This document shows, piece after piece, positions 9,164-17,895 of a stretch of 64,000 nucleotides of DNA. Made by a program: the position numbers and the translations under genes. Position 1 is the stretch's first letter, and each line of letters begins with the position of its first letter. The DNA comes from JAJXWB01 sp964634325 (GTDB lineage Bacteria > Pseudomonadota > Alphaproteobacteria > Rhizobiales > Beijerinckiaceae): positions 124,001 through 188,000 of the forward strand of contig CAZWJF010000006.1 of the NCBI GenBank assembly GCA_964634325.1, given 5' to 3'. The notes below the pieces were generated by a model. The model saw only the letters and a list, made by a program, of their open reading frames with translations. It was not told the origin of the DNA and did no database searches.

Positions 9164-9802
9164 ATGGCGTTCGATCCGGCGACGCTGCGTCTCTGCCTGG
9201 TCACGGATCGCGATATCGCAGACGGTCGTTCGCTGATCGACATCGTCGCCGCAGCGGTGCAGGGCGGCGCGACGATGGTGCAGTTGCGCGAGAAGCTCGT
9301 GTCCACGCGCGACTTTCTCGAACAGGCGCGCATGCTGAAGGCGATGCTCGCGCCGCATGCGGTTCCACTGATCGTCAACGATCGCATCGACATTGCGCTG
9401 GCCGTGGATGCGGACGGCGCGCATGTCGGCCAGAGCGACATGCCGGTCGACGAAGCGCGCCGGCTGCTCGGCCCCGACAAGATCGTCGGCCTTTCAATCG
9501 TCGAAGAAGGCGACATGGCGCGCGCCGACGCCGCGGCGGCCGATTATCTCGGCGTTGGACCGATCTACGCGCAGACCACGAAGCCGGACGCCACGCCGCC
9601 GCTCGGCGTCGAGGGCTTCCGTCGAATTCGCATATTGGCGCGCAGGCCGGTCGTCGCCATCGGGGGATTGACGCCATCCAACAGCGGGCCGCTGCTGGCC
9701 GCCGGCGCCGACGGTCTTGCCGTCGTTTCGGCGATCGTCGGCGCGGCGGACCCTCGCGCGGCCGCGCAATCTTTCGCAGGGCTCGTCGCGACGCGGCGAT
9801 AG
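9164..9802 (+). CDS. thiE: Thiamine-phosphate synthase
   Basis: This 212-aa TIM-barrel enzyme condenses HMP-PP with HET-P to give thiamine phosphate. Motifs are TMVQLREK (pyrophosphate contacts), LIVNDRIDIALAVDADG, HVGQSD, the GPIYAQTTKPDATPPLG substrate loop and VAIGGLTPSN. The start abuts the thiM stop with no gap, consistent with translational coupling and a salvage role. Confidence 0.95.
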   Translation: MAFDPATLRLCLVTDRDIADGRSLIDIVAAAVQGGATMVQLREKLVSTRDFLEQARMLKAMLAPHAVPLIVNDRIDIALAVDADGAHVGQSDMPVDEARRLLGPDKIVGLSIVEEGDMARADAAAADYLGVGPIYAQTTKPDATPPLGVEGFRRIRILARRPVVAIGGLTPSNSGPLLAAGADGLAVVSAIVGAADPRAAAQSFAGLVATRR

Positions 9803-9889
9803 GGTCGACGTCGGGCCGTTGTGCGAGCGGAGCGTCGCGGGTATGCGTCTGCAAGCGTAGGCGCGTGGTCGAATTCGGGGATGCAGAGA

Positions 9890-10636
9890 ATGAGGCTGGA
9901 AGGGAAAGTCGCGCTGGTCACCGGGGCCGGCCCCATGGGCGCAGCGATCGCGCACAGGTTCGCTGAAGAGGGCGCCAGCCTCGTGCTGACCGATATTTCG
10001 GGATCGCGGTTACAAGCTGCGACGGACCGGATCGGCGACAAAACACGCGTCGTGGCGCGCCGTGCCGATGTCGCCAACCGCGAAGAAGCGCTCGCCGTCG
10101 CCGAAGCCGGGCTCTCGGAATTCGGCCGCGTCGACATTCTCTGCAACATCGTCGGCGGCGTCCGCGATGCGACGCTGTATCAACCCGTTCTGACGATGAG
10201 CGAGACGCGCTGGGACGAGACGTTCGCGCTCAATCTCAAACCGGCGCTCTATCTGATCCAGCGGCTGGCGCCCGGCATGGTCGAGCGCGGCGCGGGCAAG
10301 ATATTGAACGTCTCGTCGGTCAATTACGCCGGAGAGGCCGGCAGCGGCGACTATGGCGCCGCCAAAGCGGCGGTCGCTTCATTGACCCGGTCGCTGGCGA
10401 TCGAACTTGCTCCGGCGATCAACGTCAATTGTCTGGTTCCAGGCCTCATCGAAACGCGCGCGACGGAAAAACTGGATGACGCGCTGAAGGAAAGCTACCG
10501 CGCGCGAACCCTGCTGAAACGGCTTGGACGGCCGGAAGACATCGCCAATGCGGCTTTGTTCCTGTGCAGCGCGGAGGCGGACTTCATTACCGGCCACCTG
10601 TTGCCGGTTTCGGGCGGCATGATGGCCAGCCTCTGA
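9890..10636 (+). CDS. Short-chain dehydrogenase/reductase (SDR), substrate unknown
   Basis: This is a classical SDR of about 248 aa: the NAD(P)-binding VALVTGAGPMGAAIA at the N-terminus, NIVGG in place of the usual NNAG, a catalytic serine region (VSSVNYAG) and YGAAK with the Tyr and Lys. A second in-frame ATG at 9881 would add three residues; neither start has a clear ribosome site. It ends 33 bp before the convergent marR gene. It could belong to the downstream alicyclic acid pathway, but nothing in the sequence fixes its substrate. Confidence 0.8.
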   Translation: MRLEGKVALVTGAGPMGAAIAHRFAEEGASLVLTDISGSRLQAATDRIGDKTRVVARRADVANREEALAVAEAGLSEFGRVDILCNIVGGVRDATLYQPVLTMSETRWDETFALNLKPALYLIQRLAPGMVERGAGKILNVSSVNYAGEAGSGDYGAAKAAVASLTRSLAIELAPAINVNCLVPGLIETRATEKLDDALKESYRARTLLKRLGRPEDIANAALFLCSAEADFITGHLLPVSGGMMASL

Positions 10637-10669
10637 CAGGTTCGGCGCGCGGAGGACCAATCTCCCGCT

Positions 10670-11200
10670 CTAAGGCTCGGACGCATCGTCGTCGCCGGCG
10701 CCGTCGGGCGCGCCGCCGTCGATGCGCTTCATGTTCTCGAGTATCTTCAGCAGATAGTGCAACGTATGCACGGTATCGTTGACCGAGAAGTCGGCGAGCA
10801 CCTGATCGTAATAGTCGCGGATTTTCGGTTGGGCGAGGTCGCCCCATACGTGCCGGCCAGTATCGGTCATGGTCACGAGGCGGGACCTGCGATCGCGTTC
10901 GTCCTGAACGATCGCGACATGCCCGTCGCGCTCCATGCGGCCGACGAGACCCGCGAGGTTCTGCCGGCTGACCATCAGATATCGGGCGAGATCGCCGATG
11001 CTCATCCCGCCGCGCGCCTCGGGTCGGGACAGCGCGCCCAGCACCGCCCATTGCTGCGTGGTCAGGCCCTCGGCCTCGACGGCGCGCGAGCCAGTTTTAT
11101 GCAACATATTTGCGCACTGATAAAGCCGAAAAAACAACCTATTGGCCAGTTTGATCTTGGCGATGCGCCTCGATTCCTCCTCTTGCGGCTCATTTTTCAT
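10670..11200 (-). CDS. badR: MarR-family repressor, probable BadR
   Basis: This 176-aa winged-helix regulator has the MarR core LTTQQWAVLGAL...SIGDLARYLMVSRQNLAGLVGRMERDG and the wing VQDERDRRSRLVTMT. It is divergent from badH, as expected for BadR, which in R. palustris represses the badHI-ali operon until 2-ketocyclohexanecarboxyl-CoA appears (established for that organism; inferred here). The start at 11200 (MKNEPQEEE) is chosen because the longer frame runs into badH. A perfect CTTGC-N7-GCAAG repeat lies in the shared intergenic region. Confidence 0.85.
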   Translation of the reverse strand: MKNEPQEEESRRIAKIKLANRLFFRLYQCANMLHKTGSRAVEAEGLTTQQWAVLGALSRPEARGGMSIGDLARYLMVSRQNLAGLVGRMERDGHVAIVQDERDRRSRLVTMTDTGRHVWGDLAQPKIRDYYDQVLADFSVNDTVHTLHYLLKILENMKRIDGGAPDGAGDDDASEP

Positions 11201-11249
11201 GGAAACTCCGCTTGCGCGCCTGCGCGCCGCATGGTAGATAGGACAATAT

Positions 11250-11266
11250 CTTGCATAAATAGCAAG
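11250..11266. promoter_or_regulatory. Candidate BadR operator
   Basis: CTTGC-ATAAATA-GCAAG is a perfect 5-bp inverted repeat with an AT-rich 7-nt centre. It sits between the divergent marR (start 11200) and badH (start 11331), the expected place and size for a MarR dimer site. No experiment supports it. Confidence 0.45.
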
Positions 11267-11330
11267 GGCCGGCGTCAGGATCGCGCAAAAGCGGTCTGTC
11301 GGCAATGCGATGAGCGGGGAGGAGTTGAAG

Positions 11331-12098
11331 ATGGCGCGCTTCGAGAACCGGACAGTGGTCGTCACCGGAGGCGGCGGCGGGATCGGCGGCGCGACCTGCC
11401 GGCGATTTGCGGCCGAAGGCGCAAAGGTCGCGGTCTGCGACGTCAATCTCGATGCGGCGAAGAAGGTCGCGGCGGGAATTGTCGAAGCCGGCGGCGCGGC
11501 CGAAGCCTTCCAGTGCGACATCACCAATCGCGCGAGCGTGGATGCGGCGATCGCTGCCATCGAAAGCGCGCTCGGCCCGATTTCGGTGCTGGTCAACAAT
11601 GCAGGCTGGGACATGTTCAAGCCCTTCGCCAAGACCGAGCCCGCGGACTGGGCGAAAATCATCTCGATCAATCTGACCGGCGCGCTGCATATGCATCATG
11701 CGATTCTGCCGGGCATGGCGGCGCGCAAGTACGGGCGCATCGTCAACGTGGCGTCGGATGCTGCGCGCGTCGGCTCGTCGGGCGAGGCGGTCTACGCTGC
11801 GTGCAAAGGCGGGCTCGTGTCATTCTCCAAGACGATCGCGCGCGAACACGCCCGGCACGGGATAACCGTCAACGTCGTCTGCCCCGGTCCCACGGACACT
11901 GCGCTCCTCGGCGACGTCGCCGCGACGGCGGCCAATCCGGAAAAACTGATCGAAGCCTTCGTTCGCGCCATTCCGCTCGGCCGTCTCGGACAACCGGACG
12001 ACCTTGCAGGCGCCATCGCCTTCATGGCGAGCGACGATGCGGGCTTCGTGACCGGGCAGGTGCTGAGCGTATCCGGCGGCCTGACGATGAACGGCTGA
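11331..12098 (+). CDS. badH: 2-hydroxycyclohexanecarboxyl-CoA dehydrogenase
   Basis: This 255-aa SDR has GGGGGIGGATCRRFA (cofactor loop), NNAGWDMFKPF, a catalytic serine (NVASDAARVGSSG) and YAACK. As recalled, it is close to R. palustris BadH over its whole length, including CPGPTDTALL and the C-terminal VLSVSGGLTMNG. It oxidises 2-hydroxycyclohexanecarboxyl-CoA to the 2-keto compound with NAD+. The ATG at 11331 follows a strong ggggaggag site and gives the family length; an in-frame ATG at 11310 is less likely. It is the first gene of the operon. Confidence 0.93.
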   Translation: MARFENRTVVVTGGGGGIGGATCRRFAAEGAKVAVCDVNLDAAKKVAAGIVEAGGAAEAFQCDITNRASVDAAIAAIESALGPISVLVNNAGWDMFKPFAKTEPADWAKIISINLTGALHMHHAILPGMAARKYGRIVNVASDAARVGSSGEAVYAACKGGLVSFSKTIAREHARHGITVNVVCPGPTDTALLGDVAATAANPEKLIEAFVRAIPLGRLGQPDDLAGAIAFMASDDAGFVTGQVLSVSGGLTMNG

Positions 12099-12127
12099 AC
12101 GACACAGACAATAAAGGGAGGCGAAAC

Positions 12128-12910
12128 ATGCAGTTTCAGGATCTGATTTATGAAGTGCGCAATGGCGTTGCGTGGATCATCATCAATCGTCCCGACAAGA
12201 TGAACGCGTTTCGTGGAACGACCTGCGACGAGTTGATCAAGGCCCTCTATAAAGCCGGCTACGACAAGAACGTCGGCGCCATCGTGCTCACCGGCGCGGG
12301 CGACAAGGCGTTCTGCACGGGCGGCGACCAGTCGGCTCATGACGGCAATTACGACGGGCGCGGCACCATCGGCCTGCCGATGGAGGAATTGCACACGGCG
12401 ATCCGCGACGTGCCCAAGCCCGTCATCGCGCGCGTCCAGGGGTATGCGATAGGCGGCGGCAACGTGCTCGCGACGATCTGCGACCTGACCATCTGTTCCG
12501 AGAAGGCCATATTCGGCCAGGTCGGTCCGAAGATGGGATCGGTCGATCCGGGTTACGGCACGGCCTTTCTGGCGCGCGTCGTCGGCGAGAAGAAAGCGCG
12601 CGAAATCTGGTACATGTGCCGCCGCTATTCGGGCAAGGACGCTGAGGCGATGGGGCTCGCCAACCTCTGCGTGCCGCACGAGGAGCTGGACAAGACCGTG
12701 CAGGCCTGGGGCGAGGAATTGTGCGAGCGCAGTCCGACCGCCATCGCGATCGCCAAGCGTTCGTTCAATATGGATACGGCGCATCAGGCTGGCATCGCCG
12801 GCATGGGCATGTATGCGCTCAAACTCTACTACGACACGGACGAGTCGCGCGAGGGCGTCAATGCGCTCAAGGAAAAGCGCAAGCCTGAATTCAAGAAATA
12901 CGTGAAGTAA
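12128..12910 (+). CDS. badI: 2-ketocyclohexanecarboxyl-CoA hydrolase (ring opening)
   Basis: This 260-aa crotonase-fold enzyme opens the ring of 2-ketocyclohexanecarboxyl-CoA to pimeloyl-CoA. Stretches such as IIINRPDKMNAFRGTTCDEL, GDQSAHDGNYDGRG, VGPKMGSVDPGYG and the C-terminal EKRKPEFKKY match R. palustris BadI from memory almost residue for residue. A gggagg ribosome site precedes the ATG, 29 nt after badH. It commits the pathway to beta-oxidation of a linear dicarboxylate. Confidence 0.95.
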   Translation: MQFQDLIYEVRNGVAWIIINRPDKMNAFRGTTCDELIKALYKAGYDKNVGAIVLTGAGDKAFCTGGDQSAHDGNYDGRGTIGLPMEELHTAIRDVPKPVIARVQGYAIGGGNVLATICDLTICSEKAIFGQVGPKMGSVDPGYGTAFLARVVGEKKAREIWYMCRRYSGKDAEAMGLANLCVPHEELDKTVQAWGEELCERSPTAIAIAKRSFNMDTAHQAGIAGMGMYALKLYYDTDESREGVNALKEKRKPEFKKYVK

Positions 12911-12934
12911 CGAACGCTTCCAAAGATGAATAGA

Positions 12935-12956
12935 CGCGCCGAAAAGTTTCGGCGCG
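12935..12956 (+). other. Perfect hairpin between badI and aliB
   Basis: CGCGCCGAAA-AG-TTTCGGCGCG is a 10-bp perfect inverted repeat in the 72-nt badI-aliB gap. No U-run follows, so it looks like an mRNA-processing, stabilising or attenuating element within the operon rather than an intrinsic terminator. Confidence 0.5.
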
Positions 12957-12982
12957 CCTCGCCAAGTCAGGGAGGCTGACAG

Positions 12983-14134
12983 GTGAATCCGTACCTCGAC
13001 GAAGATCTCATCGCGCTCGCCGATCAGGCGCGCCGCTTTGCCGCCGACCGCATTGCGCCGGGATTCCAGGAGCGCGACCGTACGCGCACGCTCGACCGTT
13101 CGATCATGAAAGCGATGGGCGAGATGGGCTTCATCGCGCCGGAAATGCCCGAGGAATTTGGCGGTTTGGGCACGGGGTGCCTGGCCGCCGGCGTGATCCA
13201 CGAGGAAATCGCCCGCGCTGATCTTTCCATTTCCTACATCAACCTGCTGGCGTCGCTGAACGGGCAGATTCTCTCGCATCACGGCAAGCCTGAAGTCGTC
13301 AGGCCGTGGCTGACGAAGCTCACGGCGGGCGAAGCGCTGTTCGCCATTGCGCTCACCGAACCGCGCGGCGGTTCCGACGCCGCCAATCTGCGGTTGAAAA
13401 TCGAGCGCGACGGCGACGACTACATCGTCAATGGCGAGAAGACGTCGATCTCAGCCGCCGATCAGGCGGATGCGGCGGTGGTTTTCGGGCGCACGGGAAC
13501 GCCTGAATCCGGCGCGCACGGGGTCACCGCGCTTCTGATCCCGATGGATCTGCCGGGGATCACGCGGTCGCGTTTCGACTGTCACGGCCAGCGCGCGATC
13601 GGCCGCGGATCGCTGTTCTTCGAGAACGTGCGGGTCCCCGTGTCGCATCGGCTCGGCGACGAGAACAAGGGCTTCGTGCAGGTGATGCAGGGGTTCGATT
13701 TCTCGCGCGCGCTCATCGGATTGCAGGTGTTGGCGGTGGCCCGCGCGGCGCTCGACGAGACATGGTCTTATGTCGCAGAACGTCAAGCCTTCGGCAAGCC
13801 GATCTCGGCCTTCCAGGGCGTCTCGCATCCGCTCGCCGATCTCGACACGCAGGTCGAGGCCGCGCGCCTGCTCTGTCTTCAGGCGCTTTGGCTGAAGGAC
13901 AAGGGGATGCCGCACAGCGCAGAGGCCGCCATGTGCAAGTGGTGGGCGCCGAAGCTGGCCTACGACGTCGTCCATCAATGTCTGCTGATGCACGGGCACG
14001 GAGGCTACGATCGCGGCGTGATGGAGCAGCGCCTGCGGGATGTGCTCGGCTTCCAGATTGGCGACGGCACGGCGCAGATCATGAAAACGATCATTGCGCG
14101 CTCGCGCGCGGGCCGCGCCGCCGTTCCGGCCTGA
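12983..14134 (+). CDS. aliB: Cyclohexanecarboxyl-CoA dehydrogenase (acyl-CoA dehydrogenase family)
   Basis: This 383-aa flavoprotein starts at GTG after a gggagg site. It has FALTEPRGGSDAA (FAD/substrate loop), RAIGRGSLFFENVRVP and ERQAFGKPISAFQGV. It would oxidise cyclohexanecarboxyl-CoA to cyclohex-1-ene-1-carboxyl-CoA, passing electrons to ETF. The usual C-terminal catalytic motif YEGT is replaced by GDGT, with Asp at residue 361, whereas both later dehydrogenases of the operon keep Glu. Its position between badI and aliA supports the AliB call. Confidence 0.86.
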   Translation: MNPYLDEDLIALADQARRFAADRIAPGFQERDRTRTLDRSIMKAMGEMGFIAPEMPEEFGGLGTGCLAAGVIHEEIARADLSISYINLLASLNGQILSHHGKPEVVRPWLTKLTAGEALFAIALTEPRGGSDAANLRLKIERDGDDYIVNGEKTSISAADQADAAVVFGRTGTPESGAHGVTALLIPMDLPGITRSRFDCHGQRAIGRGSLFFENVRVPVSHRLGDENKGFVQVMQGFDFSRALIGLQVLAVARAALDETWSYVAERQAFGKPISAFQGVSHPLADLDTQVEAARLLCLQALWLKDKGMPHSAEAAMCKWWAPKLAYDVVHQCLLMHGHGGYDRGVMEQRLRDVLGFQIGDGTAQIMKTIIARSRAGRAAVPA

Positions 14135-14170
14135 GAACCATAACCAGACAAGAACAATGGGAGAGGGGAC

Positions 14171-15814
14171 ATGGAATTCGACGCCGTATTGCTCGCGCCC
14201 CGCCGCGCCGAGAGCATAGCAAAGGGTTATTGGGGCGATCGTACGATCAACGACGAACTGGACGCTTGCGTTGCAACCTGTCCGGACAAGGTCGCCTTGA
14301 CGACCGTGCGCCTCGACACGAACTCTACCCGACGCTTCACCTACCGTGAACTCGCCACGCTCGCTGATCGAATCGCCGTCGGACTGTCGCGGCTCGGCGT
14401 CGGCCGCAACGACGTCGTGGCGATGCAATTGCCGAATTGGTGGCAGTTCAGCCTTCTGTATCTCGCCTGTTCGCGCATCGGCGCCGTTCTCAATCCGCTG
14501 ATGCCGATCTTCAGGGAGCGCGAGCTGTCGTTCATGCTCAAGCACGGCGAGGCCAAGGCGCTGGTCGTGCCGAAGACATTCCGGGCCTTCGACCATGAAG
14601 CGATGGCGCGCGGCCTTCAGAAGTCATTGCCCGCGCTGAAACACGTCATTGTCGTCGACGGAGGCGGCGCTGACGATTTCGACGCACTGCTGACGACGCC
14701 CCAGTGGGAAAAAGAACCGGATGCAAGGACGATCCTGAATTTGAACCGCCCGGGTCCAGACGATATCACGCAGCTCATCTACACCTCCGGGACGACGGGC
14801 GAACCCAAGGGCGTGATGCACAGCGCCAACACGCTGATGGCGAATATCGTGCCGTATGCGCGTCGCCTGAGCCTTGGCGCCGAAGACGTGATCCTCATGG
14901 CGTCCCCGATGGCGCATCAGACCGGCTTCATGTACGGCCTGATGATGCCGATCATGTTGAAGGCGAGCGCCGTCCTTCAGGATGTCTGGGACCCGGCGAA
15001 AGCCGCCGCGCTCATCCGTGCGGAGAAGGCGACGTTTACGATGGCGTCGACGCCATTCCTGACGGATCTCACGCGCACCGTCACTGAAACTGGCCAGCCC
15101 GTGCCGACGCTGAGGACGTTTCTGTGCGCGGGCGCGCCTATTCCGGGCCCGCTGGTCGAACAGGCGCAGGTCGGCCTCGGCGCCAAGATCGTTTCGGCGT
15201 GGGGTATGACGGAGAACGGCGCCGTCACGCTCATCAAGCTCGACGACGACGACAAATTGGCGTCGACGACGGACGGGTGCGCGCTGCCGGGCGTCGAGGT
15301 GAAGGTCGTCGACGGCGAGGGCAAGAGCCTGCCGCCGGGCGAGATCGGCAAGCTGCTCGTGCGCGCCTGCTCGAATTTCGGCGGCTATCTCAAGCGTCCA
15401 CAGTGGAACGGAACCGACGCCGAGGGGTGGTTCGACACCGGCGACCTCGCTTACACGAACGCGCAAGGTTACATCCGCATCGCCGGGCGCTCGAAGGACG
15501 TGATCATCCGCGGCGGCGAGAACATTCCGGTCGTGGAGATCGAGGCGCTGCTCTACAAACATCCGGCCGTAGCGCAGGTCGCCATCGTCGCCTATCCCGA
15601 CGAGCGGCTCGGCGAACGCGCTTGCGCTGTCATTGTGCCCAAGCCCGGTCAAACGATCGACTTCGCCGCCATGACGGAATTTCTGAAGTCTCAGAAGCTG
15701 GCGGTTCAGTACATTCCCGAAAAACTGATCGTCCGCGAGGCAATGCCCGCGACGCCATCGGGCAAGATCCAGAAATTCCGCCTCCGCGACATGCTGAAGG
15801 CCGGCGAACTGTAG
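14171..15814 (+). CDS. aliA: Cyclohexanecarboxylate--CoA ligase
   Basis: This 547-aa AMP-forming acyl-CoA synthetase activates cyclohexanecarboxylate with ATP and CoA. Core motifs are YTSGTTGEPKGVMHS (P-loop, A3), SAWGMTENGAV (A5), WFDTGDLAY (A7), GRSKDVIIRGGENI (A8) and PSGKIQKF with the catalytic lysine (A10). Operon context (badH, badI, aliB before; badK after) specifies AliA rather than a generic ligase. A gggagagggg-like ribosome site precedes the ATG. Confidence 0.9.
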   Translation: MEFDAVLLAPRRAESIAKGYWGDRTINDELDACVATCPDKVALTTVRLDTNSTRRFTYRELATLADRIAVGLSRLGVGRNDVVAMQLPNWWQFSLLYLACSRIGAVLNPLMPIFRERELSFMLKHGEAKALVVPKTFRAFDHEAMARGLQKSLPALKHVIVVDGGGADDFDALLTTPQWEKEPDARTILNLNRPGPDDITQLIYTSGTTGEPKGVMHSANTLMANIVPYARRLSLGAEDVILMASPMAHQTGFMYGLMMPIMLKASAVLQDVWDPAKAAALIRAEKATFTMASTPFLTDLTRTVTETGQPVPTLRTFLCAGAPIPGPLVEQAQVGLGAKIVSAWGMTENGAVTLIKLDDDDKLASTTDGCALPGVEVKVVDGEGKSLPPGEIGKLLVRACSNFGGYLKRPQWNGTDAEGWFDTGDLAYTNAQGYIRIAGRSKDVIIRGGENIPVVEIEALLYKHPAVAQVAIVAYPDERLGERACAVIVPKPGQTIDFAAMTEFLKSQKLAVQYIPEKLIVREAMPATPSGKIQKFRLRDMLKAGEL

Positions 15815-15895
15815 TCGTCGTCAACGCGGTTCGGCGTCGCCGGACCGCTCCATCCCTCAACAGCAGACGCGCTCGAGGGCGCAAGAGAGGCGTGC

Positions 15896-16672
15896 GTGCC
15901 GGAAGACGTCATCCTCACCGAACGCGCGGGCCGTGTCGGGGTCGTCACGCTCAATCGTCCGAAAGTGCTGAACGCGCTCAACGACGATCTGATGAATGCG
16001 CTCGGCGCCGCCTTGCTCGCTTTCGACGCCGATGGCGAGATCGGCGCGATCGTGATCGCCGGGTCGCAACGCGCCTTCGCCGCCGGCGCCGACATAGCAG
16101 TCATGGCGGACTGGACCTACAGCGACGTTTACACGTCCGACTTCATCACCCGAAACTGGGAGACGATCCGCCGGATCCGCAAGCCGGTGATCGCCTCGGT
16201 CGCCGGTCTTGCTTTCGGCGGCGGGTGCGAACTGGCCTTGTCCTGCGACATCATCGTCGCCGGCCGCAGCGCAAAGTTCGGCCTGCCGGAAATCAAGCTC
16301 GGCCTGCTGCCGGGCGCTGGCGGAACGCAGCGTTTGCCGCGCGCCATCGGCAAGGCCAAGGCGATGGACATGTGCCTGTCGGCGCGCACGCTCAGCGCCG
16401 AGGAGGCAGACCTGTACGGTCTCGTTTCGCGGGTTGTCGACGACGAGCGGCTGCGGGAAGAAACCATGAAACTGGCGGACACGGTCGCCTCGTTTTCTAC
16501 GCCCGCACTGATGGCGCTGAAGGAATGCGTCAATCGCGCGTACGAATCGTCGCTCGCCGAGGGCGTCTTGTTCGAGCGTCGCGAATTGCACGCGCGCTTT
16601 GCTTCGCCCGACGCGCGCGAAGGCGTCCGGGCCTTTCTGGAAAAGCGCAAGCCCGTCTTTGAAAACCGCTGA
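15896..16672 (+). CDS. badK: Cyclohex-1-ene-1-carboxyl-CoA hydratase
   Basis: This 258-aa enoyl-CoA hydratase (crotonase family) starts at GTG. It shows AFAAGADIAVMA (oxyanion hole), AFGGGCELALSCD and LPEIKLGLLPGAGGTQRLPR with the two catalytic glutamates. It adds water to cyclohex-1-ene-1-carboxyl-CoA, giving the substrate of BadH. Length and operon place fit BadK; a generic enoyl-CoA hydratase for pimeloyl-CoA beta-oxidation is the alternative. Confidence 0.85.
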   Translation: MPEDVILTERAGRVGVVTLNRPKVLNALNDDLMNALGAALLAFDADGEIGAIVIAGSQRAFAAGADIAVMADWTYSDVYTSDFITRNWETIRRIRKPVIASVAGLAFGGGCELALSCDIIVAGRSAKFGLPEIKLGLLPGAGGTQRLPRAIGKAKAMDMCLSARTLSAEEADLYGLVSRVVDDERLREETMKLADTVASFSTPALMALKECVNRAYESSLAEGVLFERRELHARFASPDAREGVRAFLEKRKPVFENR

Positions 16673-16696
16673 GGCGTTCAAGCGAGGACAACGATC

Positions 16697-17857
16697 ATGG
16701 CTCTCGACGCTGAAACATTCGGAATCCTTCTCGACACCGTTCGCCGTTTCGTACGCGACCGCCTCGTCCCGGCGGAAAACGTGGTCGAGGAGCGTGACGA
16801 AGTGCCGGCCGAAATCGTGCAGGAGATGAAGGATCTCGGCCTGTTCGGCCTGTCGATTCCGGAGGAATACGGCGGGATCGGCCTCTCCATGAGTCAGGAG
16901 TGCAGGGTCGCTTATGAAATCGGCAAGACAGCGCTCGCGTTCCGCTCCGTGTTCGGCACCAATGTCGGCATAGGGTCGCAAGGCATCTTGATGGATGGGA
17001 CCGAGGACCAGAAGCGTCTGTGGTTGCCGAAGGTGGCGACCGGCGAACTGATCATGTCCTTTGCGTTGACCGAGCCCGACGCCGGTTCGGATTCCGCGTC
17101 CATCAAGACGCAGGGCGTTCGCGACGGCGACCATTACATCCTCAACGGGACAAAGCGGTTCATCACCAATGCGCCGCGCGCTGGCGCCTTCACGCTGATG
17201 GCGCGCACCGACGGGCCGGGCGCAGGCGGCATCTCCTCCTTCATCGTGCCGGCGGGCCTGCCCGGCCTGTCGCTCGGATCCCCCGACAAGAAGATGGGTC
17301 AACGCGGCACCAAGACCTGCGACGTCATCCTCGACAACGTCCGCGTGCCCGCGGCCAACATCATTGGCGGCAAATCGGGACAGGGCTTCAAGACCGCGAT
17401 GAAAGTGCTCGACCGGGGCCGCCTGCATATCTCGGCGGTCGCATGCGGGATGGCTCAGCGCATTTTGGACGAGGCGGTCGCCTATGCGCAGAACCGCAAG
17501 CAATTCGGCAAGCGAATCGGCGAATTTCAACTGATTCAAGCGATGCTCGCCGACAGCCAGGCCGAACTCTACGCCGGTTGGTGCATGGTTCAGGATTGTT
17601 CCGCGCGCTTCGATCTGAAGCCGGCGCATCTGAGCGATCCGGATGTGAGCATGCGCGCGTCCTGCTGCAAATTGTTCTGCACGGAAATGGTCGGCCGCGT
17701 CGCCGACCGCGGCGTGCAGATTCACGGCGGGTCCGGCTACATCAACGAATATCCGGTCGAACGATTCTATCGCGATGTCCGGCTGCTGCGCCTCTACGAG
17801 GGCACCACGCAAATCCAGCAGATGATCATCGGCCGCGAAGTCGTCGGCCGGGCATGA
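16697..17857 (+). CDS. Acyl-CoA dehydrogenase, probable pathway member
   Basis: This 386-aa acyl-CoA dehydrogenase has FALTEPDAGSDSASI, the GQRGTKTCDVILDNVRVP sheet, NRKQFGKRIGEFQ and a catalytic Glu in RLYEGTTQIQ. It starts 24 nt after badK and is followed at 38 nt by a glutaryl-CoA dehydrogenase gene, so it should act in the same degradation route, for example on pimeloyl-CoA or another chain intermediate. Substrate specificity cannot be read from the sequence. Confidence 0.82.
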   Translation: MALDAETFGILLDTVRRFVRDRLVPAENVVEERDEVPAEIVQEMKDLGLFGLSIPEEYGGIGLSMSQECRVAYEIGKTALAFRSVFGTNVGIGSQGILMDGTEDQKRLWLPKVATGELIMSFALTEPDAGSDSASIKTQGVRDGDHYILNGTKRFITNAPRAGAFTLMARTDGPGAGGISSFIVPAGLPGLSLGSPDKKMGQRGTKTCDVILDNVRVPAANIIGGKSGQGFKTAMKVLDRGRLHISAVACGMAQRILDEAVAYAQNRKQFGKRIGEFQLIQAMLADSQAELYAGWCMVQDCSARFDLKPAHLSDPDVSMRASCCKLFCTEMVGRVADRGVQIHGGSGYINEYPVERFYRDVRLLRLYEGTTQIQQMIIGREVVGRA

Positions 17858-17895
17858 TCGTATAGCGACAAATCGAGCAAGCACGGGAGCAAGCG

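Noticed and set aside
10757..12127. A 717-codon plus-strand frame joining to badI
   Set aside because: Its first two thirds run antisense to marR and out of frame with badH; only the part from 12128 (badI) is real.
15857..17884. A 675-codon minus-strand frame
   Set aside because: It is the antisense shadow of badK and the acyl-CoA dehydrogenase, which have clear motifs on the plus strand.
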